Positions 1 through 7,857 of a stretch of DNA of 64,000 nt are shown piece after piece; the first letter of the stretch is position 1, and every line of letters begins with the position of its first letter. The translations under genes and the position numbers were made by a program. Under the pieces are notes generated by a model. That model did no database searches, was not told the DNA's origin, and worked only from the letters and a program-made list of their open reading frames with translations. This DNA is from Xanthomonas sp. GPE 39 (GTDB lineage Bacteria > Pseudomonadota > Gammaproteobacteria > Xanthomonadales > Xanthomonadaceae), in contig NZ_JZHZ01000007.1 in the NCBI RefSeq assembly GCF_000963005.1, forward strand, positions 339,646 to 403,645. The letters are read 5' to 3'.

Positions 1-121
1 CTTCGTCGTCTTCTCAATGCTCATGCTTGGAAATGCAACGTCTCTACTTCAAAGTTCATAACACGCTCTAGGTAGATTTTCTGCCCGAACCAGTTGGGAG
101 CCTCTCAAGCCCAGGCGCTCC

Positions 122-460
122 CTATGGACCGAGGCAGATCAAGCGTTGGACAGCTCGGCGCAGGTGAGGTCGGAACTGGCCGAGCCGATCCATGCACTGA
201 TCGAGGTCGAGCCATCGTTCGATGAACGAACGGTGGCTGGATTGCTTGGGATGAGCAAGAACAGGGTGTAGCGGATTTTCCAGCTCAAGGGCTGGCATGC
301 GCGCAAGTGCGGTGTTGGCCGTCGTCCCCGGATCCAGGCTCTGGCCTCGCTGGACATCCTCGCACTGCACCGAGTGTTGGACTGCGGCAACCTGACGGCG
401 GAACTGGCCGAGGACTGGGTCGATAGCCTGTTCGGCAAAGCGACCCCGATGCGCGATTGA
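122..460 (+). pseudogene. Transposase fragment, IS3-type OrfB-like (relic)
   Basis: Reading the plus strand in the frame that ends at the TGA at 458-460 gives a helix-turn-helix-like stretch (about DERTVAGLLGMSKNRV, then RIFQLKGWHARK and GRRPRIQAL), which resembles the DNA-binding amino-terminal part of IS3-group OrfB transposases. The frame is broken by an in-frame TAG at 269-271, and homology stops soon after RIQAL, where the DDE catalytic core should begin; the rest to 460 looks unrelated. No terminal inverted repeats are seen. The family assignment is from memory of such sequences and is tentative. It is a dead fragment, not a mobile element. Confidence 0.4.
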
Positions 461-607
461 TGCAGTGCAGCAGGTCGAAACTGAATGGCGCGAGGGTTCA
501 TTCACGTGAAATCCACAGTCGTGACCGCACATTCACGCACAGGCGATAGCGCGGCGGTGCCTATCGTCATGGTCCAGACCATCTTTAGATTGCCAGAGGA
601 ATTCCTG

Positions 608-760
608 ATGAAGCGACTGACTACCTTGATGATGCTGACCCTGTTCTGTGCTGGCCTGCTGAGCGGCTGCAACACTGTCGCCGGTGCCGGCAAAGATATG
701 CAGAAGGCGGGTGAGAAGGTGGAGGACAAGGCTCAGGATTGCAGTGCGGGCAAGTGCTGA
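608..760 (+). CDS. Entericidin-like small lipoprotein (copy 1)
   Basis: A 50-residue protein with a short charged start (MKR), a hydrophobic h-region and the lipobox LLSGC, so the mature protein should begin at Cys20 and be lipid-anchored. The mature part (NTVAGAGKDMQKAGEKVEDKA) is typical of the entericidin A/B family, small membrane lipoproteins described in E. coli as an antidote/toxin pair. I chose the ATG at 608 over upstream starts because it gives a proper signal peptide and follows a purine-rich AGAGGAA. It ends in Cys-Lys-Cys, unlike copy 2. The second copy follows about 100 bases downstream. Whether it is bacteriolytic here cannot be told. Confidence 0.85.
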   Translation: MKRLTTLMMLTLFCAGLLSGCNTVAGAGKDMQKAGEKVEDKAQDCSAGKC

Positions 761-862
761 GTGCCTCGGTCATGCGCGGCGGCAGACTGTCGCGCACGAC
801 CGGCATGCGATTCCGTGCGGTTACCATGCCGCTTCCCATGATCAAGTAAAGGGGTGAATTTT

Positions 863-1003
863 ATGAAGCGTATGTTTGCGTTGATGATGTTGGCGATCTT
901 CTCGGCGGGCCTGCTGTCGGCTTGCAACACCGTTGCCGGTGCTGGCAAGGACGTGCAGAAGGCTGGCGAGAAAGTCGAAGACGCTGCTTCCAAGAAGAAC
1001 TGA
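863..1003 (+). CDS. ecnB: Entericidin-like small lipoprotein (copy 2)
   Basis: A 46-residue paralogue of the gene just upstream: MKRMFALMMLAIFSAG, lipobox LLSAC, then NTVAGAGKDVQKAGEKVEDAA. A strong ribosome-binding site (AAAGGGG, about 848-854) precedes the ATG, and a good intrinsic terminator follows. The two copies differ mainly in the last residues (ASKKN here, DCSAGKC in copy 1), so they arose by tandem duplication and then diverged at the carboxyl end. The E. coli pair is an outer-membrane toxin and its antidote; which role each copy has here is unknown. The symbol is by family only. Confidence 0.85.
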   Translation: MKRMFALMMLAIFSAGLLSACNTVAGAGKDVQKAGEKVEDAASKKN

Positions 1004-1021
1004 GCGACTTGCTCAACCATG

Positions 1022-1052
1022 AAAACGGGCCGGCTTGCCGGCCCGTTTTTTT
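1022..1052 (+). terminator. Intrinsic terminator after the entericidin pair
   Basis: ACGGGCCGG, loop CTTG, CCGGCCCGT form a perfect 9-bp GC-rich stem, followed by a run of T residues. It lies 19 bases after the stop codon of the second entericidin gene. Confidence 0.9.
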
Positions 1053-1197
1053 GTCATGACCCATCCACCTGCGTGGCGACCACGGCCACACGCGATGCGC
1101 ATGTCGTGATGGCGCTGCGATTGAATCGGCCACGCGCCGGAACGTAGGCGTGTGCTGCGGTTAAACTCGTCGGGTTTTCCTCGGCCTTTCATTCCGC

Positions 1198-2487
1198 ATG
1201 ACCACCCGTGTTCTCACCGGCATCACCACTTCCGGCACGCCGCATTTGGGCAACTACGTGGGCGCGATTCGTCCTGCGCTGCAGGCTAGCCGGCGTCCTG
1301 GCATCGAGAGTTTCTTTTTTCTTGCCGACCTGCATAGCCTCATCAAGGCGCAGGACCCGATGCGTACCCAGCGTTCGACGCTGGAGATCGCCGCCACCTG
1401 GCTGGCCGCGGGCCTGGATCCGGCCCAGGTATGGTTCTATCGCCAGTCGGACGTGCCGGAGACCAATGAGCTGACCTGGTTCCTGACGTGCGTTGCCGGC
1501 AAGGGCATCCTCAACCGTGCGCATGCCTACAAGGCCGCGGTCGACAAGAACCGCGCCGATGGCGAGGACGAGGATGCCGGCGTGACGGCGGGCTTGTTCA
1601 TGTATCCGGTGTTGATGGCCGCCGACATCCTGCTGTTCAAGGCGCAGCAAGTCCCGGTGGGCCGCGACCAGATCCAGCATATCGAGATGGCGCGCGATTT
1701 TGCCCAGCGCTTCAACCATGTTTATGGTCGCGACCATTTCATCTTGCCCGAGGCCCTGATCGACGAGCAGGTGGCGACGCTGCCGGGACTGGACGGGCGC
1801 AAGATGAGCAAGAGCTACGACAACACCATCGCGTTGTTTGCGCCGCGCGAGGAGCTGAAGAAGCGCGTGTTCGCCATCGTGACCGATTCCCGTGCGCCTG
1901 GCGTGCGGAAAGACACCGAGGGTTCGGCATTGTTCCAGTTGTATCAGGCTTTTGCCACGGTTGAGGAGACTGCGGCGTTCGCTCAGGCTTTCGCTGACGG
2001 TATCGGCTGGGGTGAGGCCAAGCAGCAACTGTTCGAGCGCATTGATGGCGAGATCGCACCGATGCGCGAGCGCTATGACGCGCTGATGGCGCGTCCGGAG
2101 GTGATCGAAGCGACCTTGCGCGACAATGCGCAGCGCTTGCGCGAGCGTTACGCCACGCCGTTCCTGGCCGAATTGCGGCATGCGGTGGGATTGCGCGATT
2201 TATCCCAGCGCGACGCCGTATCGAACGCGACTGCCACAAAACAGGCGCTACCGAGTTTCAAGCAGTACCGCGAAGGCGACGGCCAGTTCTATTTCAAGTT
2301 GCTCGATGGCGAAGGCACGTTGTTGTTGCACAGTACCGGCTTTGCTTCGCCGCGCGATGCTGGGCAGACCATCGCAGCACTCAAGCAGGTCACCCAGGCC
2401 GATGCGTTGCAGGCGATGCCGCTGGTCCTGGTGGCACCGGCAGAAACGGTCATGAGTGCGTTGCAGCGTCTGCGTGAGGCGGACTGA
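1198..2487 (+). CDS. trpS: Tryptophan--tRNA ligase (long form)
   Basis: Charges tRNA-Trp with tryptophan in the cytoplasm. The 429-residue product is a class I aminoacyl-tRNA synthetase: the HIGH-type signature is HLGN at residues 16-19 and the KMSKS loop is intact at about 202-206 (GRKMSKSYDN). The catalytic part covers about residues 1-330; beyond it is an extension of roughly 90 residues (KQALPSFKQYREGDGQFYFKL onward), absent from the compact E. coli enzyme of about 334 residues but typical of Xanthomonas-type TrpS. The ATG at 1198 is the only start leaving the HIGH loop near the amino end. It appears to be monocistronic. Confidence 0.97.
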   Translation: MTTRVLTGITTSGTPHLGNYVGAIRPALQASRRPGIESFFFLADLHSLIKAQDPMRTQRSTLEIAATWLAAGLDPAQVWFYRQSDVPETNELTWFLTCVAGKGILNRAHAYKAAVDKNRADGEDEDAGVTAGLFMYPVLMAADILLFKAQQVPVGRDQIQHIEMARDFAQRFNHVYGRDHFILPEALIDEQVATLPGLDGRKMSKSYDNTIALFAPREELKKRVFAIVTDSRAPGVRKDTEGSALFQLYQAFATVEETAAFAQAFADGIGWGEAKQQLFERIDGEIAPMRERYDALMARPEVIEATLRDNAQRLRERYATPFLAELRHAVGLRDLSQRDAVSNATATKQALPSFKQYREGDGQFYFKLLDGEGTLLLHSTGFASPRDAGQTIAALKQVTQADALQAMPLVLVAPAETVMSALQRLREAD

Positions 2488-2644
2488 GCGCAGCGCCTGT
2501 CTGCTAGCGGAGTCGGTCCCGATGCGCAAATCGGATCGGGGCTGAAGCTGCGCCTTCAGGCGTGTTTGTGCTGCGTTGGCTTGAGCTGCCAATGCCTTCC
2601 ATACGGCCTAAAATGCGCCTTTCGCACAGCCGCTGCCTGACGCC

Positions 2645-3577
2645 ATGCCAAGCGATCCCAGCATTCATCTCATCGATACCGGTTTTCAGCGCGCGCAGTT
2701 CGATGCGGCTTATTTGATGGTGGAGCAGGGGCGTGGGGCTTTCGTCGATTGCGGCACCAGTCATGCCGTGCCGGTGTTGCTGCACGCGCTGGAGTGCGCG
2801 GGTCTGGCGCCGGACAAGGTTGACTGGCTGATTCTCACCCATGTGCATCTGGATCATGCCGGTGGCGCCGGCGCGTTGCTGCAGCAACTGCCCAATGCGC
2901 GCCTGTTGGTACATCCGCGCGGCGCCTCGCACATGATCAATCCGGAGCGGCTGATCGCGGGCGCCACGGCGGTGTATGGCGAAGAGGAGATGGCACGCAG
3001 TTATGGCCGCATCGTGCCGGTGCCAGCCGAGCGCGTGGTCGTCGCCGAAGAGGGCCATCGGTTGAGGTTGGGTGCGCGCGAATTGCTGTGTATCGATACT
3101 CCTGGCCATGCGCGCCATCATCTGTGTGTGTGGGATGCGCGCAGCCGCAGTTGGTTCACCGGCGATACCTTCGGGCTGTCCTACCGAGAGCTGGACAGTG
3201 CGCGCGGCGCGTTCGCGATTCCGACGTCCTCGCCGGTACAGTTCGAGCCGGACGCCATGCGCGCCTCGATCCAGCGCATGCTCGACTACGCGCCGCAGAC
3301 CCTGTATCTGACGCACTACGGCCCGGTGGAAGGTGCGGCGAGGTTGGCGGCGGAGTTGTTCGAGCAACTCGATGCGATGGTCGCGATTGCGCGCGTCTGC
3401 GATGGCCGTTCCGATCGTCATCGTTGTCTGGTTGCCGCGTTGACCGCGTTGTACCTGGAGCGCGCACGCTTGCACGGTTGCGCGCTGGACGATGCCGGGG
3501 TGGAGCGCGTGCTGCACATGGACATCGAACTCAATGCGCAGGGCTTGGCTTGTTGGTTGGATCGTTCCGCAGGTTGA
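2645..3577 (+). CDS. Metallo-beta-lactamase-fold hydrolase
   Basis: The 310-residue product carries the zinc-binding signature THVHLDHAGG at about residues 65-74 (HxHxDH), a further metal His in DTPGHARHH and the acidic bridging residue in WFTGDTFG, so both metal sites look complete. There is no signal peptide, suggesting a cytoplasmic enzyme. It resembles the MBL-fold hydrolases of the glyoxalase II/quorum-quenching type, but nothing in the sequence fixes the substrate. The gene stands between trpS and a small secreted-protein gene, both on the same strand but with gaps over 70 bases, so no operon is implied. Confidence 0.88.
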   Translation: MPSDPSIHLIDTGFQRAQFDAAYLMVEQGRGAFVDCGTSHAVPVLLHALECAGLAPDKVDWLILTHVHLDHAGGAGALLQQLPNARLLVHPRGASHMINPERLIAGATAVYGEEEMARSYGRIVPVPAERVVVAEEGHRLRLGARELLCIDTPGHARHHLCVWDARSRSWFTGDTFGLSYRELDSARGAFAIPTSSPVQFEPDAMRASIQRMLDYAPQTLYLTHYGPVEGAARLAAELFEQLDAMVAIARVCDGRSDRHRCLVAALTALYLERARLHGCALDDAGVERVLHMDIELNAQGLACWLDRSAG

Positions 3578-3688
3578 GTGGCGCCATGCGTGCTGTGCGG
3601 ACGATGATTTCACCGCGCTCTGTCTGTTGGCGCCGTCACGTTTTACACTGTGCTGCCTACTCGTCGTCAGGTCGTGATCGTGAACCCG

Positions 3689-3856
3689 ATGCGCATGTTG
3701 CTGCTGTCCGCCGCTCTGTTCATGGGAGGTGCCGCACAGGCAGCCAACGATGCATCTGTTGGAGAGGGTGGCAGTGAAACAGATGCTTCGGAATGGTATG
3801 GAGTGCCATTGGCTTATGAGTCGGAGAAGTGCGACGGACCCGTCCCGCTAGGTTAG
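3689..3856 (+). CDS. Small secreted protein, unknown function
   Basis: The ATG at 3689 gives a 55-residue product beginning MRMLLLSAALFMGGAAQA, a convincing signal peptide with a cleavage site after AQA. The mature peptide is short, acidic and has a single Cys near the end (EKCDGPVPLG). An upstream GTG at 3650 would lengthen it and bury the signal peptide, so I prefer the internal ATG. It matches no family I recognise. The stop falls before a non-coding stretch, and the next gene is on the opposite strand. Confidence 0.5.
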   Translation: MRMLLLSAALFMGGAAQAANDASVGEGGSETDASEWYGVPLAYESEKCDGPVPLG

Positions 3857-3991
3857 AGAGCCATCGCCTCTGGCGATCTTCGTTGTAGGTGGCTGCCCTG
3901 CTGCTTGCCGCTCGGCACGGCATTACTTCACCCCTGGCGAGGAACGGACTGACTAGGATCCTCGCCCTCGCCGCAGAGCTGCGTCACCGGC

Positions 3992-4486
3992 TCAGGCGGT
4001 GGTGGAAATCAGACTGCCCACGATGCCCTGGTTGAGCAGATCGCCGACGATGGGACCGGTCAGGTTGGGATTTTCTTTGAGCGCGGACGACAGTGCCGGC
4101 GTCAACGTGTTGTCGGCGGTGAAGACGCCGGATGCGTTATAGATGCCGGGTGTCGACGGGGGGGTGCCGATACCATCCAAAATGCCCTGAGAATAGGACT
4201 GATTCGCCTGATTTTGATCGATGTTGGGCGAGGTGCCGTCGGCCGAACCAGCACGGACGATGGTATTGAACAGACCGGCCGCCGTATAGGTGAGGCCCTG
4301 GTCGGCAGGCGAGGAAGTGCCGAGGCTAAGGATCAACGCCGCATCCGATGACAGCGAGACAGCCTGTTGCACTGCAGAAGTGTCATTGCTTGCTTGGACA
4401 GTGTTGCCGAGCGGGTTCGTTGTCGGGATGGCGAATGGGTTTGGTGCGCTACCGATCGACTGCAGTGAAGCATCAATGCTGGTCAT
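3992..4486 (-). CDS. Hypothetical protein, Ser/Thr/Asn/Pro-rich
   Basis: A 164-residue product with no Cys, Trp or His and almost no basic residues, rich in Ser, Thr, Asn and Ala. No signal peptide or membrane segment is visible. The amino end (MTSIDASLQSIGSAPNPF) is polar and disordered-looking, and the middle contains short Asn/Gln runs. This composition resembles secreted structural or type III/flagellar-type export substrates, but that is only a resemblance. The ATG at 4486 is the first in frame. It is isolated, with about 135 bases to the gene on its left and over 500 bases of non-coding sequence upstream. Function unknown. Confidence 0.6.
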   Translation of the reverse strand: MTSIDASLQSIGSAPNPFAIPTTNPLGNTVQASNDTSAVQQAVSLSSDAALILSLGTSSPADQGLTYTAAGLFNTIVRAGSADGTSPNIDQNQANQSYSQGILDGIGTPPSTPGIYNASGVFTADNTLTPALSSALKENPNLTGPIVGDLLNQGIVGSLISTTA

Positions 4487-5062
4487 GGTAGTTCCGAAAT
4501 GAAGGGTGTAGTGCTGGAATACGCCTATGATAATGAATGGATTATTAATTTAAGTCCGGTGGCTCGGTCGACCCGGCGAGGGCGAGGGCGAGGGCTGGGG
4601 TGAGGAAGGTGCCGGTCTGACATCGTCGTCAGCCCGCTCCAGCACTCTTGTGCCGCTGGCCTGCAGTGTGTGATGGACTTCAAGAGGTCGACTGCGAAAT
4701 TATCCGAAGTGTGTTGAGACAAGGTCAGTCACGCAAGTTCGGCGCGCGCCAATATGGCGTGCCGTCGGGGTCGGGTTGACCGTCAGCGCTACGTCAGATG
4801 TGTCGTGTGGCTTGACTTGGCGATGGCCAGGACAGCATCACGCAACATCGTCCCAGCCATTGCCGGTGACCAACGCATCTCGTTTCAACATGCGTCGGCA
4901 CACGCTCTAGAATCCGAGGTCATTCTCTTCGTCCATGTCGTGCGCGTATGTCATCTTTGTTCGTTTCGATTGCCCCTGCCCACGCGCGGTGTTGCGTGGC
5001 TGTTGGTCTGTGGTGCACGTTCTGGCCGCTGCGGTGGTGATCGCGGTGGCGGGGACTGGCCG
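4487..5062. other. Intergenic region, 576 bases
   Basis: The region holds the presumed promoter of the minus-strand hypothetical gene (an AT-rich patch about 4528-4552), a short GAGGGC tandem run around 4577-4600, and the upstream region of rarD. A 43-codon frame starting with the ATG at about 4935 ends in a TGA that overlaps the rarD ATG; it is listed among the findings. Nothing else is recognisable. Confidence 0.5.
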
Positions 5063-5974
5063 ATGAGCGTTGCCGAGCACGACCTGCGGCGCGGTTTATG
5101 GATGACTGCGGCGGCTTTTGCGCTATGGGGCGTCGCGCCGTTGTACTGGCATCTGCTCAAGGCAGTGCCGTCTGCGCACATCATCGCTCACCGCATCGTG
5201 TGGAGCGCCGTGCTGGTGGTGGCCTGGTTGATGTACAGCACACGCCTGCAGTGGTGGCGGCGCATCGCCGCGCAGCCGCATGCGTTGGTCACGCTGGCGT
5301 TGAGCAGTGTGGCGATCGCCTTTAATTGGGGCTTGTACATCTGGGCGATCAATGCCGGGTATGTGATCGAGGCCAGCCTGGGATATTTCATCAATCCGCT
5401 GTTCAACGTGCTACTCGGCGTGGTGGTGCTGCATGAACGCTTGCGTCGGCTGCAATGGCTCGCGGTCGCGTGTGCAGCGCTCGGTGTGGTCTGGCTCACG
5501 ATCGATGCAGGCGCGCCGCCGTGGGTCGCGCTGGGTTTGGCCAGCTCGTTCGCACTGTACGGCCTGCTGCGCAAGTTGGTGCACGTGGATGCGGTGGCTG
5601 GATTGGGCGTGGAAAGCGTGTATCTGTTCCTGCCAGCGCTGGGCTTCCTGCTCTGGGGCGAGGCGGGTCACGGCGGCGGGTTTTTTGGCGCCTGGGGCTG
5701 GCGTGACGACGTGCTGCTGATGTGCGGTGGCGCGGTCACGGCGGCGCCGTTGATCGGTTTCGCTTACGGGGTGCGGCGGGTTCCGTTGTCGTTGGTTGGA
5801 TTGCTGCAGTACATCTCGCCAAGTTTGCAGTTGCTGCTGGGTGTTTGCTTCTTCGGTGAGCCGTTCGATACCGGCAGGGCGCTGGGTTTTGCCGCGATCT
5901 GGATCGGGCTGCTGCTGTTCGCTGGCGAGAGCGTGTGGCGTTCGGGGATCGGGCGCCGCCGCGGCGTGGTATAG
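5063..5974 (+). CDS. rarD: RarD-type EamA/DMT permease
   Basis: A 303-residue inner-membrane protein with about ten hydrophobic segments and the RarD signature region (AAAFALWGVAPLYWHLLKAVPS, then HRIVWS) at the amino end. It belongs to the drug/metabolite transporter superfamily; RarD homologues are named for chloramphenicol sensitivity, but their substrate is not established. The open frame runs further upstream, but the extra residues are Arg/Cys/Gly-rich and unlike a protein, and the family's usual length of about 300 supports the ATG at 5063 (MSVAEHDLRRGLW). It converges with the hydrolase lipoprotein, with 16 bases between stops. Confidence 0.93.
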   Translation: MSVAEHDLRRGLWMTAAAFALWGVAPLYWHLLKAVPSAHIIAHRIVWSAVLVVAWLMYSTRLQWWRRIAAQPHALVTLALSSVAIAFNWGLYIWAINAGYVIEASLGYFINPLFNVLLGVVVLHERLRRLQWLAVACAALGVVWLTIDAGAPPWVALGLASSFALYGLLRKLVHVDAVAGLGVESVYLFLPALGFLLWGEAGHGGGFFGAWGWRDDVLLMCGGAVTAAPLIGFAYGVRRVPLSLVGLLQYISPSLQLLLGVCFFGEPFDTGRALGFAAIWIGLLLFAGESVWRSGIGRRRGVV

Positions 5975-5990
5975 CGGGGCGATACGGCAC

Positions 5991-7133
5991 TCAGCCTCGG
6001 GTGGTGTTCGCGGTCGAGGTGAGGGTGAATTGTTGGGTAGCGTCCAGGCGTGGCGGCAGCGGCTGCGGGCAGTGACCGTCGTGGCGTGGCGCCGGTAGTT
6101 CGGCGAACCAGTCTTCTACGGTGGGTGCCAGCAAATCCAGCCGCATCGGCAGGCTCAGGTGATTTTCCCCGTGCATCTCCAGGTAGTGCGCGCGTGGCGC
6201 GTCCAGCGCCAGCAATCGGCCGTGCGCCACCGGGATATGTTGGTCGGCGCTGCCGTGCAGCAGCAGTACGCAAGCGCTTGTGCTGCGTGCTGCGGTGGTG
6301 ACATCGACTTGGTCCAGGTTCAGCGCCAGGCGTTGATTGGCGCTGGCGATCACCGCATCCAAGTTTTGATCGCCATAGCGCCACCGCGCCAGATCCATCG
6401 CCGCGCTCGCCATCCAGCCGCGCGGGTGGCTGGCGAGCATGTGCGGGATCATGTCGCGGATACCGCGTCCGGCATTGGCGAAGGATTCCAGCGCCACCAC
6501 GCCGTCGACCGCGTTGCCGAGCTTTTGCGCGGTGAACAATGCGGTGGCCGCGCCATAGGACACGCCGAACAGGTAGACCGGCCCCTGCACTTCGCCGCGC
6601 ATGCGTAGTGCGCGGATCACCGCGACCACGTCATCGGATTCGCGGGTGCCGTAGCCCGCCGGCCCGCCGCCGGAACGACCGTGGTTGCGCAGGTCGATGC
6701 TGATGCTGCGATAGCCGGCCTGAGCCAGGTCCAGCGACCACGGCAGTAGCGAATCGCCGTCCATCATCCAGCCGTGCAACAGCACCACGGTGCCGCGCGG
6801 TACCGGATGAATCCCGGGCGGCGGTGTGGCGACGTCCATCGCGAAGTCGGCGTGTTCGTGGCCGTTGGCGTCGCGAGCGGCGTGTTCGTAGCGGTAGCGC
6901 ATACGGTAATCGCCTGGGTCGATCGCGCGCCAGAAGATCGGGATACCGCCCGGCACCACCACGTGTCCACTGCGGTTGGGCAGGGTCGCCAGCAGGCTTT
7001 GGATCCGCTCCTCGTCCATCAACGGTGATACGCCACCGGGTGCGACCAGGCGGTCGCTCAACGAGGTGGAGGAACAGGCGCCCAGGCACACGCTGGCGCA
7101 CAGGACAAGCAACAGGCACAGGCGCGAGGACAT
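5991..7133 (-). CDS. Alpha/beta-hydrolase lipoprotein
   Basis: The 380-residue product begins with a lipoprotein signal peptide ending in the lipobox CLGAC, so it should be anchored by Cys19. The hydrolase fold is clear: oxyanion region VVLLHGWMMDGD, strand-turn SIDLRNHGRSGG, nucleophile elbow GVSYGAA with catalytic Ser, an acid in LLHGSADQHIP and a His in MHGENHLS. It resembles serine aminopeptidase/lysophospholipase-like enzymes of the cell envelope. The substrate is unknown. The gene is convergent with rarD, and its promoter must lie in the 290-base gap to its right. Confidence 0.88.
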   Translation of the reverse strand: MSSRLCLLLVLCASVCLGACSSTSLSDRLVAPGGVSPLMDEERIQSLLATLPNRSGHVVVPGGIPIFWRAIDPGDYRMRYRYEHAARDANGHEHADFAMDVATPPPGIHPVPRGTVVLLHGWMMDGDSLLPWSLDLAQAGYRSISIDLRNHGRSGGGPAGYGTRESDDVVAVIRALRMRGEVQGPVYLFGVSYGAATALFTAQKLGNAVDGVVALESFANAGRGIRDMIPHMLASHPRGWMASAAMDLARWRYGDQNLDAVIASANQRLALNLDQVDVTTAARSTSACVLLLHGSADQHIPVAHGRLLALDAPRAHYLEMHGENHLSLPMRLDLLAPTVEDWFAELPAPRHDGHCPQPLPPRLDATQQFTLTSTANTTRG

Positions 7134-7426
7134 GGCGGTAACGGAGATGGAAACAAATGGTCGCGCAGGCTACTCCCTGGGAGGGGCGCCGCTCTACCGT
7201 GTTTTCATGACCAAAAGATGACGCGTCAGTCCCCATTGGGCCAGGCTGGGAGCGCGATCTTGGAAACTGGGCCCGGTCGCAGCACCCCCAGGGAAGTGCT
7301 GATCGGCAGCCGCGCGGCGCACAGGGCCGGGAAACGGGCGCCGACCAGGTCAATGCCTAGTGCCGATTCAGGTTGGTCCGTAGCAGCATGGCCGTTGATC
7401 GGATTGCTACGTTTGGCTGAGCGCTG
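7134..7426. other. Intergenic region left of the broken regulator
   Basis: About 290 bases that contain the presumed promoter of the minus-strand hydrolase gene and the remains upstream of the response-regulator pseudogene. I see no coding frame with family resemblance in it and no histidine-kinase remnant that would match the regulator. Confidence 0.4.
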
Positions 7427-7795
7427 ATGTCACGACGGCCCTACAATACCCCCACAGGGGCGTGGGGCCGTGTTCGATTGGTGTTAGCGGAGGACCAGCT
7501 AATGGTGCGTAGCGCATTGGGAACCCTACTGGACCTGGAGGCGGATATCGACGTCGTCGCCAGAGTGGCCGATGGCGAGGCCGCCTGCTGTGGGCTGCCG
7601 GCTGAGCTGCCGGTCATCGACACCCCTCAGTTCAGCTCCCTGAAAATGGCTGGTCGCATTCAGCGTCAGCAGTTACCGGTACGTGTGTCCATGGTCACTG
7701 CCTTGCATGGAAGCGGCGCGGCTGGCGCTTCTGAAGGGGATACTACGATCCCATGTGGGTTTGCTCTTGGAGCTCGTCTGGTGGTTTGCGCATGA
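7427..7795 (+). pseudogene. Decayed NarL/DesR-type response regulator
   Basis: The frame contains clear pieces of a LuxR-family receiver domain: RLVLAEDQLMVRSALGTLL (acidic pocket in AED), then DIDVVARVADGEAA, followed after a small deletion by a piece with the phospho-Asp loop corrupted (PVIDTPQFSSL in place of the usual TDIEMP...GLE), then AGRIQRQQLPVRV. The C-terminal half of the receiver after the conserved VTA is scrambled, and the LuxR-type helix-turn-helix is missing. No cognate kinase gene is adjacent. I conclude that it is a dead gene with deletions, although one open frame runs through it. Confidence 0.7.
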
Positions 7796-7857
7796 TTCCG
7801 CATCTTGGTTTTGGTCCTGAGGACGACGGTACTTCTGTCTCTGCGCGCTTTGACATC

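Noticed and set aside
1189-2181. A 330-codon frame opposite trpS
   Set aside because: Trp-tRNA ligase motifs in the plus-strand frame are complete; the opposite frame is rich in Arg, His and Gln without domains.
2504-3613. A 369-codon frame opposite the metallo-beta-lactamase-fold gene
   Set aside because: The zinc motif in the plus-strand frame is decisive; the opposite frame has no recognisable domain.
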